DNA of 64,000 nt from Petrolisthes cinctipes (taxonomy: Eukaryota > Arthropoda > Malacostraca > Decapoda > Porcellanidae): NCBI GenBank assembly GCA_033782935.1, contig JAWQEG010000005.1, forward strand, positions 62,001 to 126,000, read 5' to 3'. Positions 36,512 through 48,010 of this stretch are shown one piece after another. The translations under genes and the position numbers were made by a program. A model generated the notes under the pieces. That model was not told where the DNA came from. It searched no databases and saw only the letters and a program-made list of their open reading frames with translations. Numbering within the stretch: the first letter of the stretch is position 1; every line of letters begins with the position of its first letter.

Positions 36512-36685
36512 AAGGCCCCTTATAAGACAGGCCTTGTGTGTGTGTGTATGTGTCTGTGTGTGATTTCGTGTCGTCACCTAAAGAATAATTTTTACGGAAC
36601 GTCAATTATTGGATGATAAGCACTAGTACACTCCCTGGTTTACTGATGAGCCGCAGGTGTGTTGGGTGGAGATACGCCGATTCAT
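29028..36685 (-). CDS. Large disordered NPF-motif, proline-rich scaffold (EHD/EH-domain ligand candidate)
   Basis: Minus-strand exons: 36685-36644 (tentative start, MNRRISTQHTCGSS), 36417-34949, 31836-30647, 30333-29570 and 29219-29028. Phases agree; about 1,218 aa. Features in order: a short helix-like segment (IDATLGMLSWAKKHV), a basic Ser-rich part (SFTRRFASLRKMATLKRS) with repeated K(S/E)SPDK motifs, poly-Gln, seven copies of a 13-aa ENTGEVE(T/I)KEKDR repeat, a long acidic Ser/Thr-rich region, Pro-basic motifs (KKRRAHQAP, KRHKRAPPVP, KKRQAPLPP), four NPF motifs each followed by acidic residues (first near residue 940), two PVPAPR motifs, and a tail PPKRPPPPRPPLPK ending SPAKH. NPF plus acidic residues is the ligand form preferred by EHD-type EH domains. 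EHBP1 and MICAL-like proteins share such motifs, but no C2, CH, LIM or bMERB domain is visible. Function is not assigned. Confidence 0.75.
32045..32221. mobile_element. TTAA-ended palindromic MITE, copy C
   Basis: The arms are GAAGATTCTCTTGTTGGAAA and the inverse CAACAAGAGAATCTCCCC, with the core ATTCCTCCTAACTATG and its inverse CATAGTTTGGAGGAAT. The copy is 177 bp and lies within an intron of the NPF-scaffold gene. Confidence 0.88.
33372..33690. repeat. Minisatellite, 76-79-bp unit, about four copies
   Basis: GGATGTATGG(G/T)TGTAGGATA followed by GGATGTATT and GGTTGGGGTTGTGGGTT recurs near 33413, 33489, 33567 and 33646. Confidence 0.9.
34160..34320. repeat. TTTTTTCAGCCCGTGTGTG tandem array
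   Basis: Four to five units of TTTTTTCAGCCCGTGTGTGT followed by GTGAAGG(C/A) lie within the NPF-gene intron. Each + strand unit contains a pyrimidine tract plus CAG; the gene is on the opposite strand. Confidence 0.85.
35300..35575 (-). repeat. Coding 39-bp minisatellite in the NPF-scaffold gene
   Basis: Seven in-frame units encode ENTGEVE(T/I)KEKDR variants, 13 residues each, highly charged and probably helical or disordered. Units 4 to 7 are nearly identical and units 1 to 3 are diverged. The unit length is a multiple of three, so copy-number change keeps the frame. Confidence 0.95.
36435..36560. repeat. (GT)n with two 26-bp palindromic inserts
   Basis: CAAGGCCCCTTATA(T/A)GAC followed by AGGCCTTG occurs at 36455-36480 and 36511-36536, each self-complementary at its ends (CAAGGCC/GGCCTTG) and separated by (GT)n. 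The array lies just upstream of the acceptor at 36418-36419 of the NPF-gene exon. Confidence 0.9.
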
Positions 36686-36689
36686 CTGA

Positions 36690-37130
36690 AATAAACAAAA
36701 AATAAATATATATTAGCAAACACCTTATACTGTTGACCACCTGAGGAAGCTCTTTAACCCTTGTAATGTCTCCAGATTATGATATATTATAGAGGAATGA
36801 GATTTCGCTTCGGGTTGAATGTTTACAAGAAGTGATTGATTCAAAACAAGTCGTGAAAATATTATTACAAACACTTGTATAATATCAACTTATGCAACAC
36901 ATGTAAACAACGCTGCCTCCGACACACATACGAAATTAATGCTGTTTGTCTTCGTAATCTAAATCTTGCACAGTTTATACATTTCTTACATCTGATGCAG
37001 AATATTAGCTCATGTGTGTATAATTAGATATGACATGAATAGTTCGTTTCGTAATAATTATCTCCCACCACAAACAATTATCCCCAGCACAAGACTCGAC
37101 CATCACACACCACTCATGCGATATTAAATC
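36690..37130. other. Non-coding upstream flank of the NPF-scaffold gene
   Basis: AT-rich sequence. A 5' UTR exon of the minus-strand gene is expected at higher coordinates, because an acceptor precedes the proposed start codon, but it could not be placed. Confidence 0.4.
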
Positions 37131-37136
37131 AGAATG

Positions 37137-37420
37137 TGTTGTAGCCTAATCTGTGTTTCGTGTTGTAGCCTAATCCGGGTTTTGTGTTGTAGCCTAATAC
37201 GGGCTATGTGTTGTAGCCTAATCTGGGTTATGTGTTGTAGCCTAATCCGGGTTATGTGCTTTAGCCTAATCCGTTTTATGTGTTGTAGCCTAATCCGTGT
37301 TGTGTTGTAGCCTAATCCGTGTTGTGTGTTGTAGCCTAATCCGTGTTATGTGTTGTAGCCTAATCCGTGTTGTGTGTTGTAGCCTAATCCGGGTTATGTG
37401 TTGTAGCCTAATCCGGGTTG
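37137..37420. repeat. 24-bp minisatellite, about 12 copies
   Basis: The unit is approximately TGTTGTAGCCTAATCCGGGT followed by TATG, with single-base variants. Confidence 0.93.
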
Positions 37421-37469
37421 ATCCAGATATATTCACTATCCACAACTGGACAAGTACACGATGAGAATA

Positions 37470-37627
37470 TTAATGCGTCTGTGATCGTGTATGAGAATTG
37501 GAAGCTTCTGATTCCTCCTGATTAAGCTACGAAACAAGCTCCTTCCATATATATAATTGGTGTTTCGTAGCAATATTTGAAGGACTCATTTACCTCCAAC
37601 TTTCTGACTACATCACAGGGTCCTTAA
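37470..37627. mobile_element. TTAA-ended palindromic MITE, copy D
   Basis: It is bounded by TTAA at 37470 and 37624-37627. It belongs to a subfamily ending CACAGGGTCCTTAA that also includes 47861-48010. The core GATTCCTCCTGATTAAGC followed by TACGAAACAAGCTCC is shared in inverted orientation with that copy. Confidence 0.8.
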
Positions 37628-38447
37628 GCAAACTACATGCACGTTATCCTATTTTCCTCCTTCATCCTCCGGTCATTATAAGGCTTCTCTCGTCCTCCAG
37701 TCTATTTCAGGACTTCCAGGATACACTTGCTCAACACTGAACAACAAAAGAAAACTAATAAGAGAACGAAAGATGGAGAACTAGGGAAGTTATTTATGTG
37801 CTCGTATGATGAGCTTTGGGTCTCAAGCGGATTTCCTGTAGCATTCAGATTCGTCAGGCGTTAGTCGACGTATATATATATTGAATAATTATATCTGCCG
37901 TTGTTTTAGGATAATTAAAATTGTACATACATACCCTTTGGATGTAAATAATCAGGATTGCTTCACATGTACAGGAAAAAATCGACTGGTGATAAATAGA
38001 GTTCAGATAAAATTGTGCAAGTCTCCCAATCATTGTTTAATTAAAGGTTACTCTTCCGTGTGACTGATTGACTGATGACTGTGAGGAGAAGGATTGTGAT
38101 GTCATGAACCACTCAGCAAGCATGTCTGTTAATTTATTATCTCTATATATTTCCACGCCTTGTTTATCTTGCCGGTATCTCTAAGTATTTCCACACGTTG
38201 TTTATCTTATCTCTTGGTCACAGTGCAACTTTAGCGGGGGTTCCGGCAGTAATTCTGAGTCATGTGATATATCTATTCTTATCTCTATAGTATTTCAACA
38301 CCTAATTTTATCTTATCTTTTGTGGGCTTCCTGGGGCAATCTGAAGTTAGGTGATTTTATCTATTATTATACATTGTAGAATCTGTGCAAGCTATATACA
38401 ATCTCTCCAGTTCTCCAAATAGCCTAATAAGACTCCTAACCCATGTA
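37628..38447. other. Non-coding stretch
   Basis: No exon or repeat family was recognised. Confidence 0.4.
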
Positions 38448-38666
38448 CGGTTGGCTACAGGAATTCTTACACAGACTACATGGAAAGAGAGGTCATTATT
38501 CTGGAAGTTCTGCAATGAATGATCTACCAAGTGGCTCGGTGATTACAAAACAACAAACTTGATAATAATGTTGTATTGCAGTTAGCCTACGTAGTCTTAA
38601 TTATTATATATGTTGTCAACCCTCAAAAATAACTAGAACGTGTGTACGAATTCTTGTGGCTAATTG
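38448..38666. mobile_element. TA-target MITE, copy 2 (relative of 24789-24983)
   Basis: The ends are CGGTTGGCTACAGGAATTC and GAATTCTTGTGGCTAATTG, diverged versions of the ends at 24789 and 24983. TA flanks both sides (38446-38447 and 38667-38668). The interior AAGAGAGGTC...TTATT is shared with copy 1. Confidence 0.75.
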
Positions 38667-39730
38667 TACTTTATTAATAACTATAATGTATAATTCTATT
38701 GTCCTAATTAATTAATGCTTTGGGAACCTCGTTGGAACCGTAATGTCTATGGGGCTCTGAAATTCCTGTCATATATAGTTTGGAGTAATAATTAACCCTC
38801 CAATTCAACAACAAAAGTCTCCCCAAAAAAGCTGTCACGAAAAAAACAGCCTGTCTCTCATAGCACACAGCATGACAGGAAGAAGGCACAACGGAAGGAT
38901 ACAGACAGGAAACAATTATACGCCTTACTGTAAAGGTTATCCAAATATCAGTCAACGTGAACTAAAAGACAGAGGCTAAAATATGATACAAAGTCAATTG
39001 TAGACCACTCTATCGGCCTCTAGGAGTCTAGGGTGTTTGTTGTTCTTTCGCTGACCGTAAATGTTACCCTTTGACTAATTTCCTTAACTTGCGACCTTTA
39101 ACCAGTCACAAAACCCATTACATCTACAGAAAAATAATCTATATTAGTAATGGGCGTGTGTTTGTTGGTAATAATGTTGAATTAAAGCACGTGTCAATGT
39201 GTGTTGGTAATAATGTTGGACTGAAGCTGGCGTGAAACCTACTTAGGCCTACTATACCGGTAGCGAGGCGACGTGCCTAGCCTGAATACAGTAGCCTAAA
39301 CAGAATGAATGTAGTTAGGTGTGGCAAGTAGTAAGGTGGTTGGTATGTGTAGGTGTAGTGGTGGGCAAGGATGAGAGACTATATTGTCTCTCATCCTTGG
39401 TGGTGGGTAGGTATAGTGACGTCATCCACAGGTGTGTTCAGTGATGAGAAGGGAAGGAGGCGGTGTATATGGGTAGTTATTAAAAACAATTATTAGTGAC
39501 TGCCTGTATTTTAACCATTCGTGAGTTGCTGTTTCTGTCGATGTGAATTTACTTTGGAATGAGTACCAGTGGATCTGAATAGGATCCAGTTAGTGACAGA
39601 GCAGTATGGACGATGAAAGTAAAGTAATATCAGTCATTCAGTAAAATAAAAAAAAGCATCAAATTTAAATAACCAATGACAAATAGAATCCAATGCTGTA
39701 TACAAAACAGTAAAGATGACAACACAGTAA
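38667..39730. other. Non-coding stretch with a perfect short palindrome
   Basis: AAGGATGAGAGAC (39367-39379) is inverted exactly at 39386-39398 around a 6-nt loop. 38764-38825 may be one arm of the TTAA MITE family. No gene was recognised. Confidence 0.5.
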
Positions 39731-39897
39731 TTAAGGGGATTGTATATACTTTTGGTACATTGGAGCGTCCAGATTTCTACAAAGTATGCCAGAAGACAGA
39801 ACCAGATTAACAAATATAATGATGGCCTGTTGCTTGAAGTAGTTTGGAGGAATGAATTGCTCCAGATTTGCCAACACTATACTACTGTGTCCCTTGA
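39731..39897. mobile_element. TTAA-ended palindromic MITE, copy E
   Basis: The left end is TTAAGGGGATTGTATATAC; the right end has decayed to TGTGTCCCTTGA. The core AAGTATGCCAGAAGACAG and its inverse TGTTGCTTGAAGTAGTTTGG followed by AGG are visible. Confidence 0.78.
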
Positions 39898-40083
39898 GAA
39901 CACGAGTACAACACACACAAGTCAAGAAAGTGGGTTTTATCTGTCACAGGCAGGAAACGACGTCGACACACATTGCTTAACTATTATAATTATATAAGTA
40001 TAGGGAGGGTACCGAACCAGTGTTAGTTGGTTTATACATAATTTTGATAACATTACACAATTATTATATACACATTACTCAAC

Positions 40084-40086
<3 letters not shown>

Positions 40087-40169
<83 letters not shown>
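40087..40169. repeat. (TA)n microsatellite, about 41 units
   Basis: A pure TA run of 83 bases, flanked on both sides by partly repeated text (TTGGTTTATACATA...TTTTGAT near 40028 and 40190). Confidence 0.97.
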
Positions 40170-40171
<2 letters not shown>

Positions 40172-41713
40172 AGGGTACTGTAGTGTTTGTTGGTTTATAC
40201 ATACTTTTGATTACTACACGGACAAACAGGGTCACTCTAGATAGCAAAATATAATCGTCTGATTTATTGTTCTTTTCTGGGTCGACTGTTACAATATACT
40301 GTTTACCTAAAGAGTTAAGAGATATCACTGCGGTATATAATATTTCCCATCTCTATTCGACCAGTGATAAAAAAAAAAAAAAAAAAAAATAGACAGATTT
40401 TATTTTGAACAGCTGCGAAAGAGTCAAATTTACTTCAGCACTCGTTTTTTAATTACAAAACAATACTAGAATTGGCATAATAGAATCGTAAAGGAAAAAT
40501 CTCTAAGTATATGTACAGGTAACAACGCATAATCGTCATCATCATCACCAACATCAACAATTTCATCATCACTATCAACATCAGAGTGAATGCAAGCCCA
40601 GGCAAGGTTACGGCAGTGATGGGAAGTGGTAACCCAACACACACCTTGCTACCTGAATTCTATCCCACCCCCAACTCCTTCCTACACTCTCCCACTCCCT
40701 TCTTTACTCTCCCAACACTTGTAACACACACCTTGCTACCTGAATCCTAACCCCCAACTCCCTCCTACACTCTCCCACTCCCTTCCTTACTCTCCCAATA
40801 CTTGTAACACACACCTTGCTACCTGAATCCCACCCCCCAACTCCCTCCCTTCTTATGAGTGTCCCTCCCATCTTTCCTCCCATCCCCCACCCCTTTTTCT
40901 GCATCCCCAGCACCCCTTCTTTCTCACGTCTTTCCCCTCATCCCCTTCTTCTCCTCCCTCCTTAACACTCCTACTATCTCCCATCTTTCCTACCATCCCC
41001 CACACACTTTTTTTTTCCTTCCTCCCAAACACACACTTCCTTCTTATACCTGTCCCTCCCACTTCCCTTCTTCACTTTCCCTAACATCCCTCCTCTCTCC
41101 CATCTATCATCCTTCCTCCCCCCCCACACACCCACACCCACACCACTCTCGTCTTCATGATAACACCAACTCTGTTTCCAACTTTCTCACATCCACAAAC
41201 CCTCTTACATCAGTTTTCATCCTTATTTTCTTCATTCCCATTATCCTTCCTTATTCTCTCCATTCCCATTTTCCTCCCTTAGTCTTTCAATTCCTGTTTC
41301 CCTTCCTTACTCTCTCCATTCCCATTTTCTTACTTATTCTCTCCATTCCCCTTTTACCTCATCCACTCTCGTCTCTTCCCTCCCTTGGTGATAATGTGTG
41401 TGAGGGAAAATGAAGACTAATGGATGGGAATGGAAGAGAGACATTATCAGAGAGAGAGACCTTTCCCTCCCTCCCCCATCGACCTCTCTAATGTACCGAG
41501 GAGGGGAAACGAGGGCAGGCAAGCAGAGAGAGAGAGATGAAGTAAAGGAAAGAGGGAGAAGTAAGAGTGGTAGAGGAAGAAAAATTATGATGATGAGGGA
41601 TTCTGCACATTTCAACCTCCCCTCTGTTTGGTTTATTTACGGAGAATTATTAATGGTGACGTGAATGAAGAAGGCGTTATGAGGTGTTGGGCAACATTTT
41701 GAACAACTCCGCC

Positions 41714-41744
<31 letters not shown>

Positions 41745-41800
41745 GCATAGTTTTATAGTTATAGTGTAGGAAAATTTCGAAAAGCTGTGGTGTTTACTTT
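40170..41800. other. Non-coding stretch, C/T-rich
   Basis: Poly-A lies at about 40369-40389. A tandem ACACACCTTGCTACCTGAAT repeat spans about 40640-40830 in three copies. 40830-41390 is C/T-rich, giving spurious Pro/Ser/Leu frames. No gene was recognised. Confidence 0.55.
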
Positions 41801-41804
41801 TGGT

Positions 41805-41864
<60 letters not shown>

Positions 41865-41993
41865 TTGGATGGATGGAAAAAGTGACACAGGAAGGAAGAG
41901 GAAGGGAAATAGTATTAAGGGTGTAGGACTGTAGGAAGTGATTGAGAGAAGTGGGGGGAGGGAGGAAGGTGGAGGGGTGAGCATGAGTCATTG

Positions 41994-42036
<43 letters not shown>

Positions 42037-42138
42037 CGGCCTTCTAGAAGTAAATCGTGTGAGCTTAGGAAAAATACAACCCAAGGGATGAATGAGAAAA
42101 AGTAAAAGAGAAACAGAGAGAAATGGCGTAACAACACG

Positions 42139-42173
<35 letters not shown>
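41717..42173. repeat. Cluster of (CA)n, (GA)n and (CT)n microsatellites
   Basis: (CA)n lies at 41717-41743, (GA)n at 41807-41861, (CT)n at 42000-42034 and (GA)n at 42141-42173. The GA and CT tracts are mutually inverted and could pair. Confidence 0.95.
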
Positions 42174-42175
<2 letters not shown>

Positions 42176-44869
42176 GTGTGGACTGTGATGATAAGAATAT
42201 GATAAGGTTTATTGTGTTGCGTTATCTTAGGGATTAACTGATAACAACAGAGATATGACCTATATATTTGTGAGGTTTAATCATATATGGAATGTAAACT
42301 GAATTATTCCACCAATTTACACGCACTGAAATAGTTAAATAGTTAAACGATACAGACATATTGGTACACGTAAATACAGATACACATACAAACAGAAATA
42401 CAAATACAGGCAGAAAGAATGAGAGATAGTGGGGAATGTATATAGGAAGTATGTATCAGAACGAATTATAAACTGAGGAGTAACATATGTTTATAAATAT
42501 GAACTGGCACCTCATAGCTAGGATGAACGGACATAATGAAACAAAAAAATAACTAATTCAGCTTTGGTAGATTCATCAAGCCAAAGATCAAGGTCTTGAA
42601 TAGATATACAGTACTTTAATTTATGAGGGTGATGATTAGGCTATGTGTAACTGTTCTAATATGCACATAACGAAATTAAAATTATATATATTATTTCCAT
42701 ATTCATCATATTCATTTGCTTCCCCATTATCACTGTTGTCACTGTAATATACAAGCTAGCTACTTCGATCGCTATGGTTTGTGTGTGTGTGTGTGTAGAT
42801 ATTTTCACGGCCATGCACCGCGTCCCACACAACTTTCACACCACCACCACCACGGCACCACCATCCATCCATCCGCAGTGCTGCCTTCATCATATATATA
42901 TAGGGGCGCCAGGAGAAGGGGGGAATGGGGGTAAGTGGAAAAGGCCTACATATTATACAGTACAGCAAATAACCATGAAATAAGACTGATAACCCCAGAT
43001 AACCAGTAAAATATGCGATAACCCAGTGTAAGACGTATGAAAATCAGTAAATAAGACATAACCTCCCGTTAACCACACTTGACATACCCTAACCACCTCC
43101 TACTTGACCCCATCATTGCACCCCATCTCTAATTACCATCTCAATTCTCACTTACTTATGCAATCCTATAACTTACTCGACTGTTCAAGTAAGGGTTGTG
43201 ATGAAGTCCATAAATTAATACTGTAGTTACCACAAAGTCCTCCAAGTTATGTCAGGAAACGAACACAACCATTATAGGCTAGACTGGAGCAAAATGTCCC
43301 CACGTGTAGTTAGTTCGGTAAAATCAGTAACCTCCACTTTTCCAACAGTAACAAGCACGAACAGACAGGCCCCTATGCTTCCCTACAGCTATGTGCTCCC
43401 CATCCCTCCCCTTACCCCTCCGATCCCTCCCCCACCGTTCCCCTAAAGTCTGTTGGTCCTCAGAGCCGTCTGCTGTGGTGTCGTCAGCCGTAATAGATAA
43501 TGACCCTCGTCCATTGCTCCCCAGACGTGTTCTTCTTCACTCACCTCATAGGGAAAAAATAATAATACAAATTTCGTCCCTCGTGCTACACCTACATCAG
43601 TTATTTTGTGACTTTGATGATCGCGGTGAGTCATTCATTACAATGCTTGGTTAATTTAATCCTTATTCACAGACAGCAACAATTTTGTAACACACGGTGC
43701 GATTTTTTTTCCAAGGTGCAGACTGTCGCTAATCGTATGCAAGCAGATGAAACTTTTGTTCTTTCAGTGTCAAGTAAGGAAAGGGGAAAAAGGCTCGAGA
43801 CGATTAGTAGGATGAGGGTGCAGACACCCTCGTTGTTTGAGGTTACCCTTGTGGTGATGGTGTCATCATGCTCGTCATTTTTAAATTGCTGCAAGTTCAA
43901 AGAACTTTTCAGTGTCTCGGATAGTGAAGCATTCGGTGTACTATTGACATGCGTAATTAAAAACAGAATCTACGTTTATTATATTTCTCTACTAATATAA
44001 CATTGTGATGCTTCTTTAATTATAGAAGAGCGTCATAAATTGGTATCCAGAGGTCATTTGGACAAACCTAGGACAACGGCTGTATGCACCAAGATGTATG
44101 CACTGTACGTCATCCTTGGAGACTAGATTCAACTATTTCTGAAGGCAGGCCAAGTATCTCTACACACACACAATAATTAAAACAAACACAGAGGATGCCA
44201 GGAAGGTACAGGCACGCTTCAGTTTCTAGCTATTCGTACTAACACAACACAACAACTTGCTATCTCACAAAACTACCTTGTGTCCAAATACAGACATCGG
44301 ATGAGTTTTATTTAGTGGCAGTGTGGAGGAATTCAGACGTATATTATTTCCAACTCCCCAACAACACGGCATCATGCCTCATTTATCTCCACTCATATTT
44401 TTCTGGACGGGCATAAATTATAAAGCGGGGCAGCACAATGGGTGGATATATGGGTGAGCGGTTAGCCTAACTAACTAATAAGCTTCACATACCGGTACAG
44501 ATATACCATGGTGTGGGAGAACGGGGGAAGTGTGAGTGTGTGTGTAGACTGTTGCAATATTATGGCCTATATGTCATGGTGTGGGAGAACGGGAAGTAAG
44601 CGTGTAAGTGTGTGTGTGTGTGTTGTAGTCACCGAACCTTCAACCACAGTCAAACCTTCACATTTTATAAACTAACTGGTCTGCTATTGCTGTTGTCATG
44701 AGGGAGAGAGAGAGTAGAGCAGAAAGAGTGACGGACGAGAGAAATTAAGAGGTTGTAATACAGCAGAAGCCTAACATACGCTTCCATGTATGAGAGAGAG
44801 AAAGTGAGAAACCCATAATAATTATATGGCAGGTATACACCCTTATAAACACGAATATATATACAGGCC

Positions 44870-44912
<43 letters not shown>

Positions 44913-47700
44913 ACTCAGTACTAACCAAACGTATACATTATGCTAGGCTATAATAGAGAGCCTTAAGCATCCACACAGCAACCCTGACCTAGACTTTCCA
45001 TTGGTAATCTTTCTTCCTTGTTGTTTTGATATTTATCCTGGCGTTAACCAATATTCAATAATTATTCGTGTAACTATATTATATGCTCCGTGTTTTCCGT
45101 TTCTTCACATAAATCAATTTGATATAACTCTAGGTTGATGCCTGCACCATTATTTTGAAGAAGTTAGTATGAAAATTTACGGGGGAACAGACTGTGATAA
45201 ATCTAGTTAAGTTTAGTTTTTCGAGTTCTTCAATAGGATATTAAAACTGGTATTATTCTCGAGACATGTGGTGTGTTTGGTTAATTATTTATTCTCCACC
45301 GATGGGAATACAAACATGTGAATGTGGCTTATGAAAAATAAAACAATAATTCTTTCTTTTGACCTCAAAACCTGGTAGAACAAATTCCTTTACTTGCTTG
45401 GGCCGGATGATTATTATGGATTTGTTGGTAGCGGCGCCGGTCCATCCCCTCACATTGAGTTCCTATATTGTCCCTAGTCTCTCTACCATGGCTCTACCTC
45501 TCCCCCCCCCCCCACACACACACACCCATCTCCCTTGAAACTAACAGTCGAGATTTTTCAGAAACATGTATAGAACTATTATAATGCACTAAATTTCCTT
45601 ACTCTCTCGGAAACATAAAACTGAAATGTTTACGAAAGATATATAGATTGACCGGATAAGGGAATTTTGATAATGTTCCTAATTATACCATCTAATTTAA
45701 GTTGAAGTTTAGATTTGCTAGTCCAAATTTGTATAAGAAACGAGTTGGACTTTACTTTATATAGTATTTGAGGGAATACCGGTATTCATTACGTCATAAC
45801 ATCATTTATGATCTTGCTCTTGGCGAAATAATATGGTCCGTTAAAAAGGGGTAAAGATGATATGTGAGGATATAAAATGGCTAATTGGTAAACAAAGGCT
45901 TCATGATGGTACAAAAGAGGGATCGGTGATGTAGGTGGGGTTGGACATGTGACAAGGAGTAGCGTGTGTGGCGTGATTGGAAATACTAATCTATTTTACA
46001 GTCTCATAGGTTGCAGTCAACAGTTTCGTATTATGACGTACGATAGCTTATTATTGAACCTAGTCAACACCATGTACTTGCACATGATCAGCTTTGTTTA
46101 AATATACGTTACCAATTTGTCGTTCTCCACAATATTAGCCAATTTATCTTGTGATGAGACATCAGTAGGCCTACCATGACGTCACATGGTTTGTCCGATA
46201 TATAGTCGACAATAATTGTGAAATATATTGTATTTGTATCCTGAATATTTCAACAGTAAAATATATGTTCATTTTTCATGTATTAAGGTTTATCTTAGTA
46301 GTATTATCGAGACAAACACTAACTCATATTATATCAAATCACTCAAATCTCAGCATCAACACAATTTCCATAACTAATTTCAACTAACTACAGCACCGTC
46401 ATCAAATACAAAGTTGTGTAGGCTATACAGTATGCTTACCTGAGTAATCTGGAACATGTACAGGCCAGTCATCTACACTAATAAATCACAAAAGGCTATA
46501 CGATATTGCACATTCACTCGCACTTATAGATAATTAGGCTTGGTGTTTGCGGTTAGGAAATGTTATTAAGGGGAAAGTGACTGGAAAGTTATAATAATGT
46601 GAAGCAACGATGTTCACTCTGACGATGGTGAGGACGGACTGACTGACTCTGACTCCCCTCCCCCACACATGTTCCCCCCCTTCCCTTTACCCCCTTATCA
46701 CTGCCTCTCTCCCTTGGCACTCTCCCATAAGTTTCTCCTTACTCACCCTAGCAGTACCCTTCCCTCCCTGTCCTCCCTCCACCTTCTTATCGCTGCCGTT
46801 CCCTCCCTTGCGACCCATAGATAGAACCATAGTTTTCTCCATTGTCCACTCATTTGTTGGCAATCATCTCTCTCTCTCTCTCTCTCTCCACCCAATTCTT
46901 TCATCTTCAGACTTTTTTTTTTCTGTTGCCACACCCGTTCCCTTCATGTACCCACATGCACTGGGCTTTTTTATAGTACGGTTGTACAGAACCCTCCTCC
47001 TACCTACATCACCGCATATCCCTCCCTCCTTCCCCCCGGGCCCTGTGCATTCCCTCTCACAGTCTCTACCTGGGATTATCACCTGTCGTCACACTTCCCT
47101 GTCTTCTCCCCTTCCCTTCCCGTCCTTCCCCTCCCTCTTCTCCACTCCCTCCACTGGCCACCACAAACCGAGCGGGATAGTTGCCAGATGACACCACATT
47201 GCCATTACCCAGTGCTCGCCAGCAGACGTTCTCAGTTATTTCCGTTTTCCATTATTTATAGACTCGAGGCACATGGGGAAACTCAGTCACGTGGTGCATT
47301 TTTTCCCACGATGAGTCCATTTGTTATGGTGAGGTGATGCAGGTGAAGGAATGGATGGATGTGAGCCTTGAGTGTACGTGTGACTTGAAGTGGTGGTGTA
47401 AGAGAAGGAAGGGGATCAGGTGTCTTCTGTGAAGTTACTTGAGTATGAGTTGCTGTGGTAGAAGGCGGTTTACATTATAGTACCAGTGGACCAAATGGTA
47501 GAGACGGATGAAAATGGGAAGACTAAATGAAAAAGTAGTTAGATTTAGGGGGAAAAAAGTAACAGTAGAGAGCAAGAAAAGATTCAAGAAACTTTTACGT
47601 AGCCTACCTCTGTCGCTCTAGCTGTTGTATGCACCGACTTTACTTCCAATTACCTTGAGCGTTGACTTAGGGGGAGAGGAAGCAATTATATATGTTTAAA
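42174..47700. other. Non-coding stretch
   Basis: (GT)n lies at about 42779-42797 and (GA)n at 44872-44909; C/T-rich tracts lie at 46640-46900 and 46980-47160. 43190-43300 may be a decayed TTAA MITE (TCCTCCAAGTTATGTCAGGA followed by AACGAACAC). No exon was recognised; frames at 43249-44000 have no family likeness. Confidence 0.45.
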
Positions 47701-47704
47701 AAGA

Positions 47705-48010
47705 CTAAGGGGGAGATCTTTTTGACGGTAAACTGGAGGGCAATTGAATCTTCCGAACTATGTCACGAAATATATCCCAGTAACATTGAAGTGACTTGTT
47801 TCGAGGCACAGTTTGGAGGAATTACTCATCCTTCAAATTGCCAAAAGGAGGTTCTGCACTTGATCCTGTGATGTAGTCAGAAATTTAGAGGTGAGAGAGT
47901 CCTTCAAACATTGCCACCAAACACCACCTATATTGAAGGAGCTTGTTTTGTGGCCTAGTCAGGAGGAATCAGAAGCCATCAAGTTTCATACACGATCACA
48001 GGGTCCTTAA
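47705..48010. mobile_element. Two adjacent TTAA-family MITEs (copies F and G)
   Basis: Copy F (about 47705-47863) begins CTAAGGGGGAGATC and has the core inverse CACAGTTTGGAGGAATTACT. Copy G (about 47861-48010) begins TGATCCTGTGATGTAGTCAG and ends CACGATCACAGGGTCCTTAA, matching the subfamily at 37470-37627 in opposite orientation. They lie end to end. Confidence 0.72.

Noticed and set aside
43249..44000. Several 65-130-residue frames
   Set aside because: No family likeness, no consistent splice signals, and overlapping frames on both strands.
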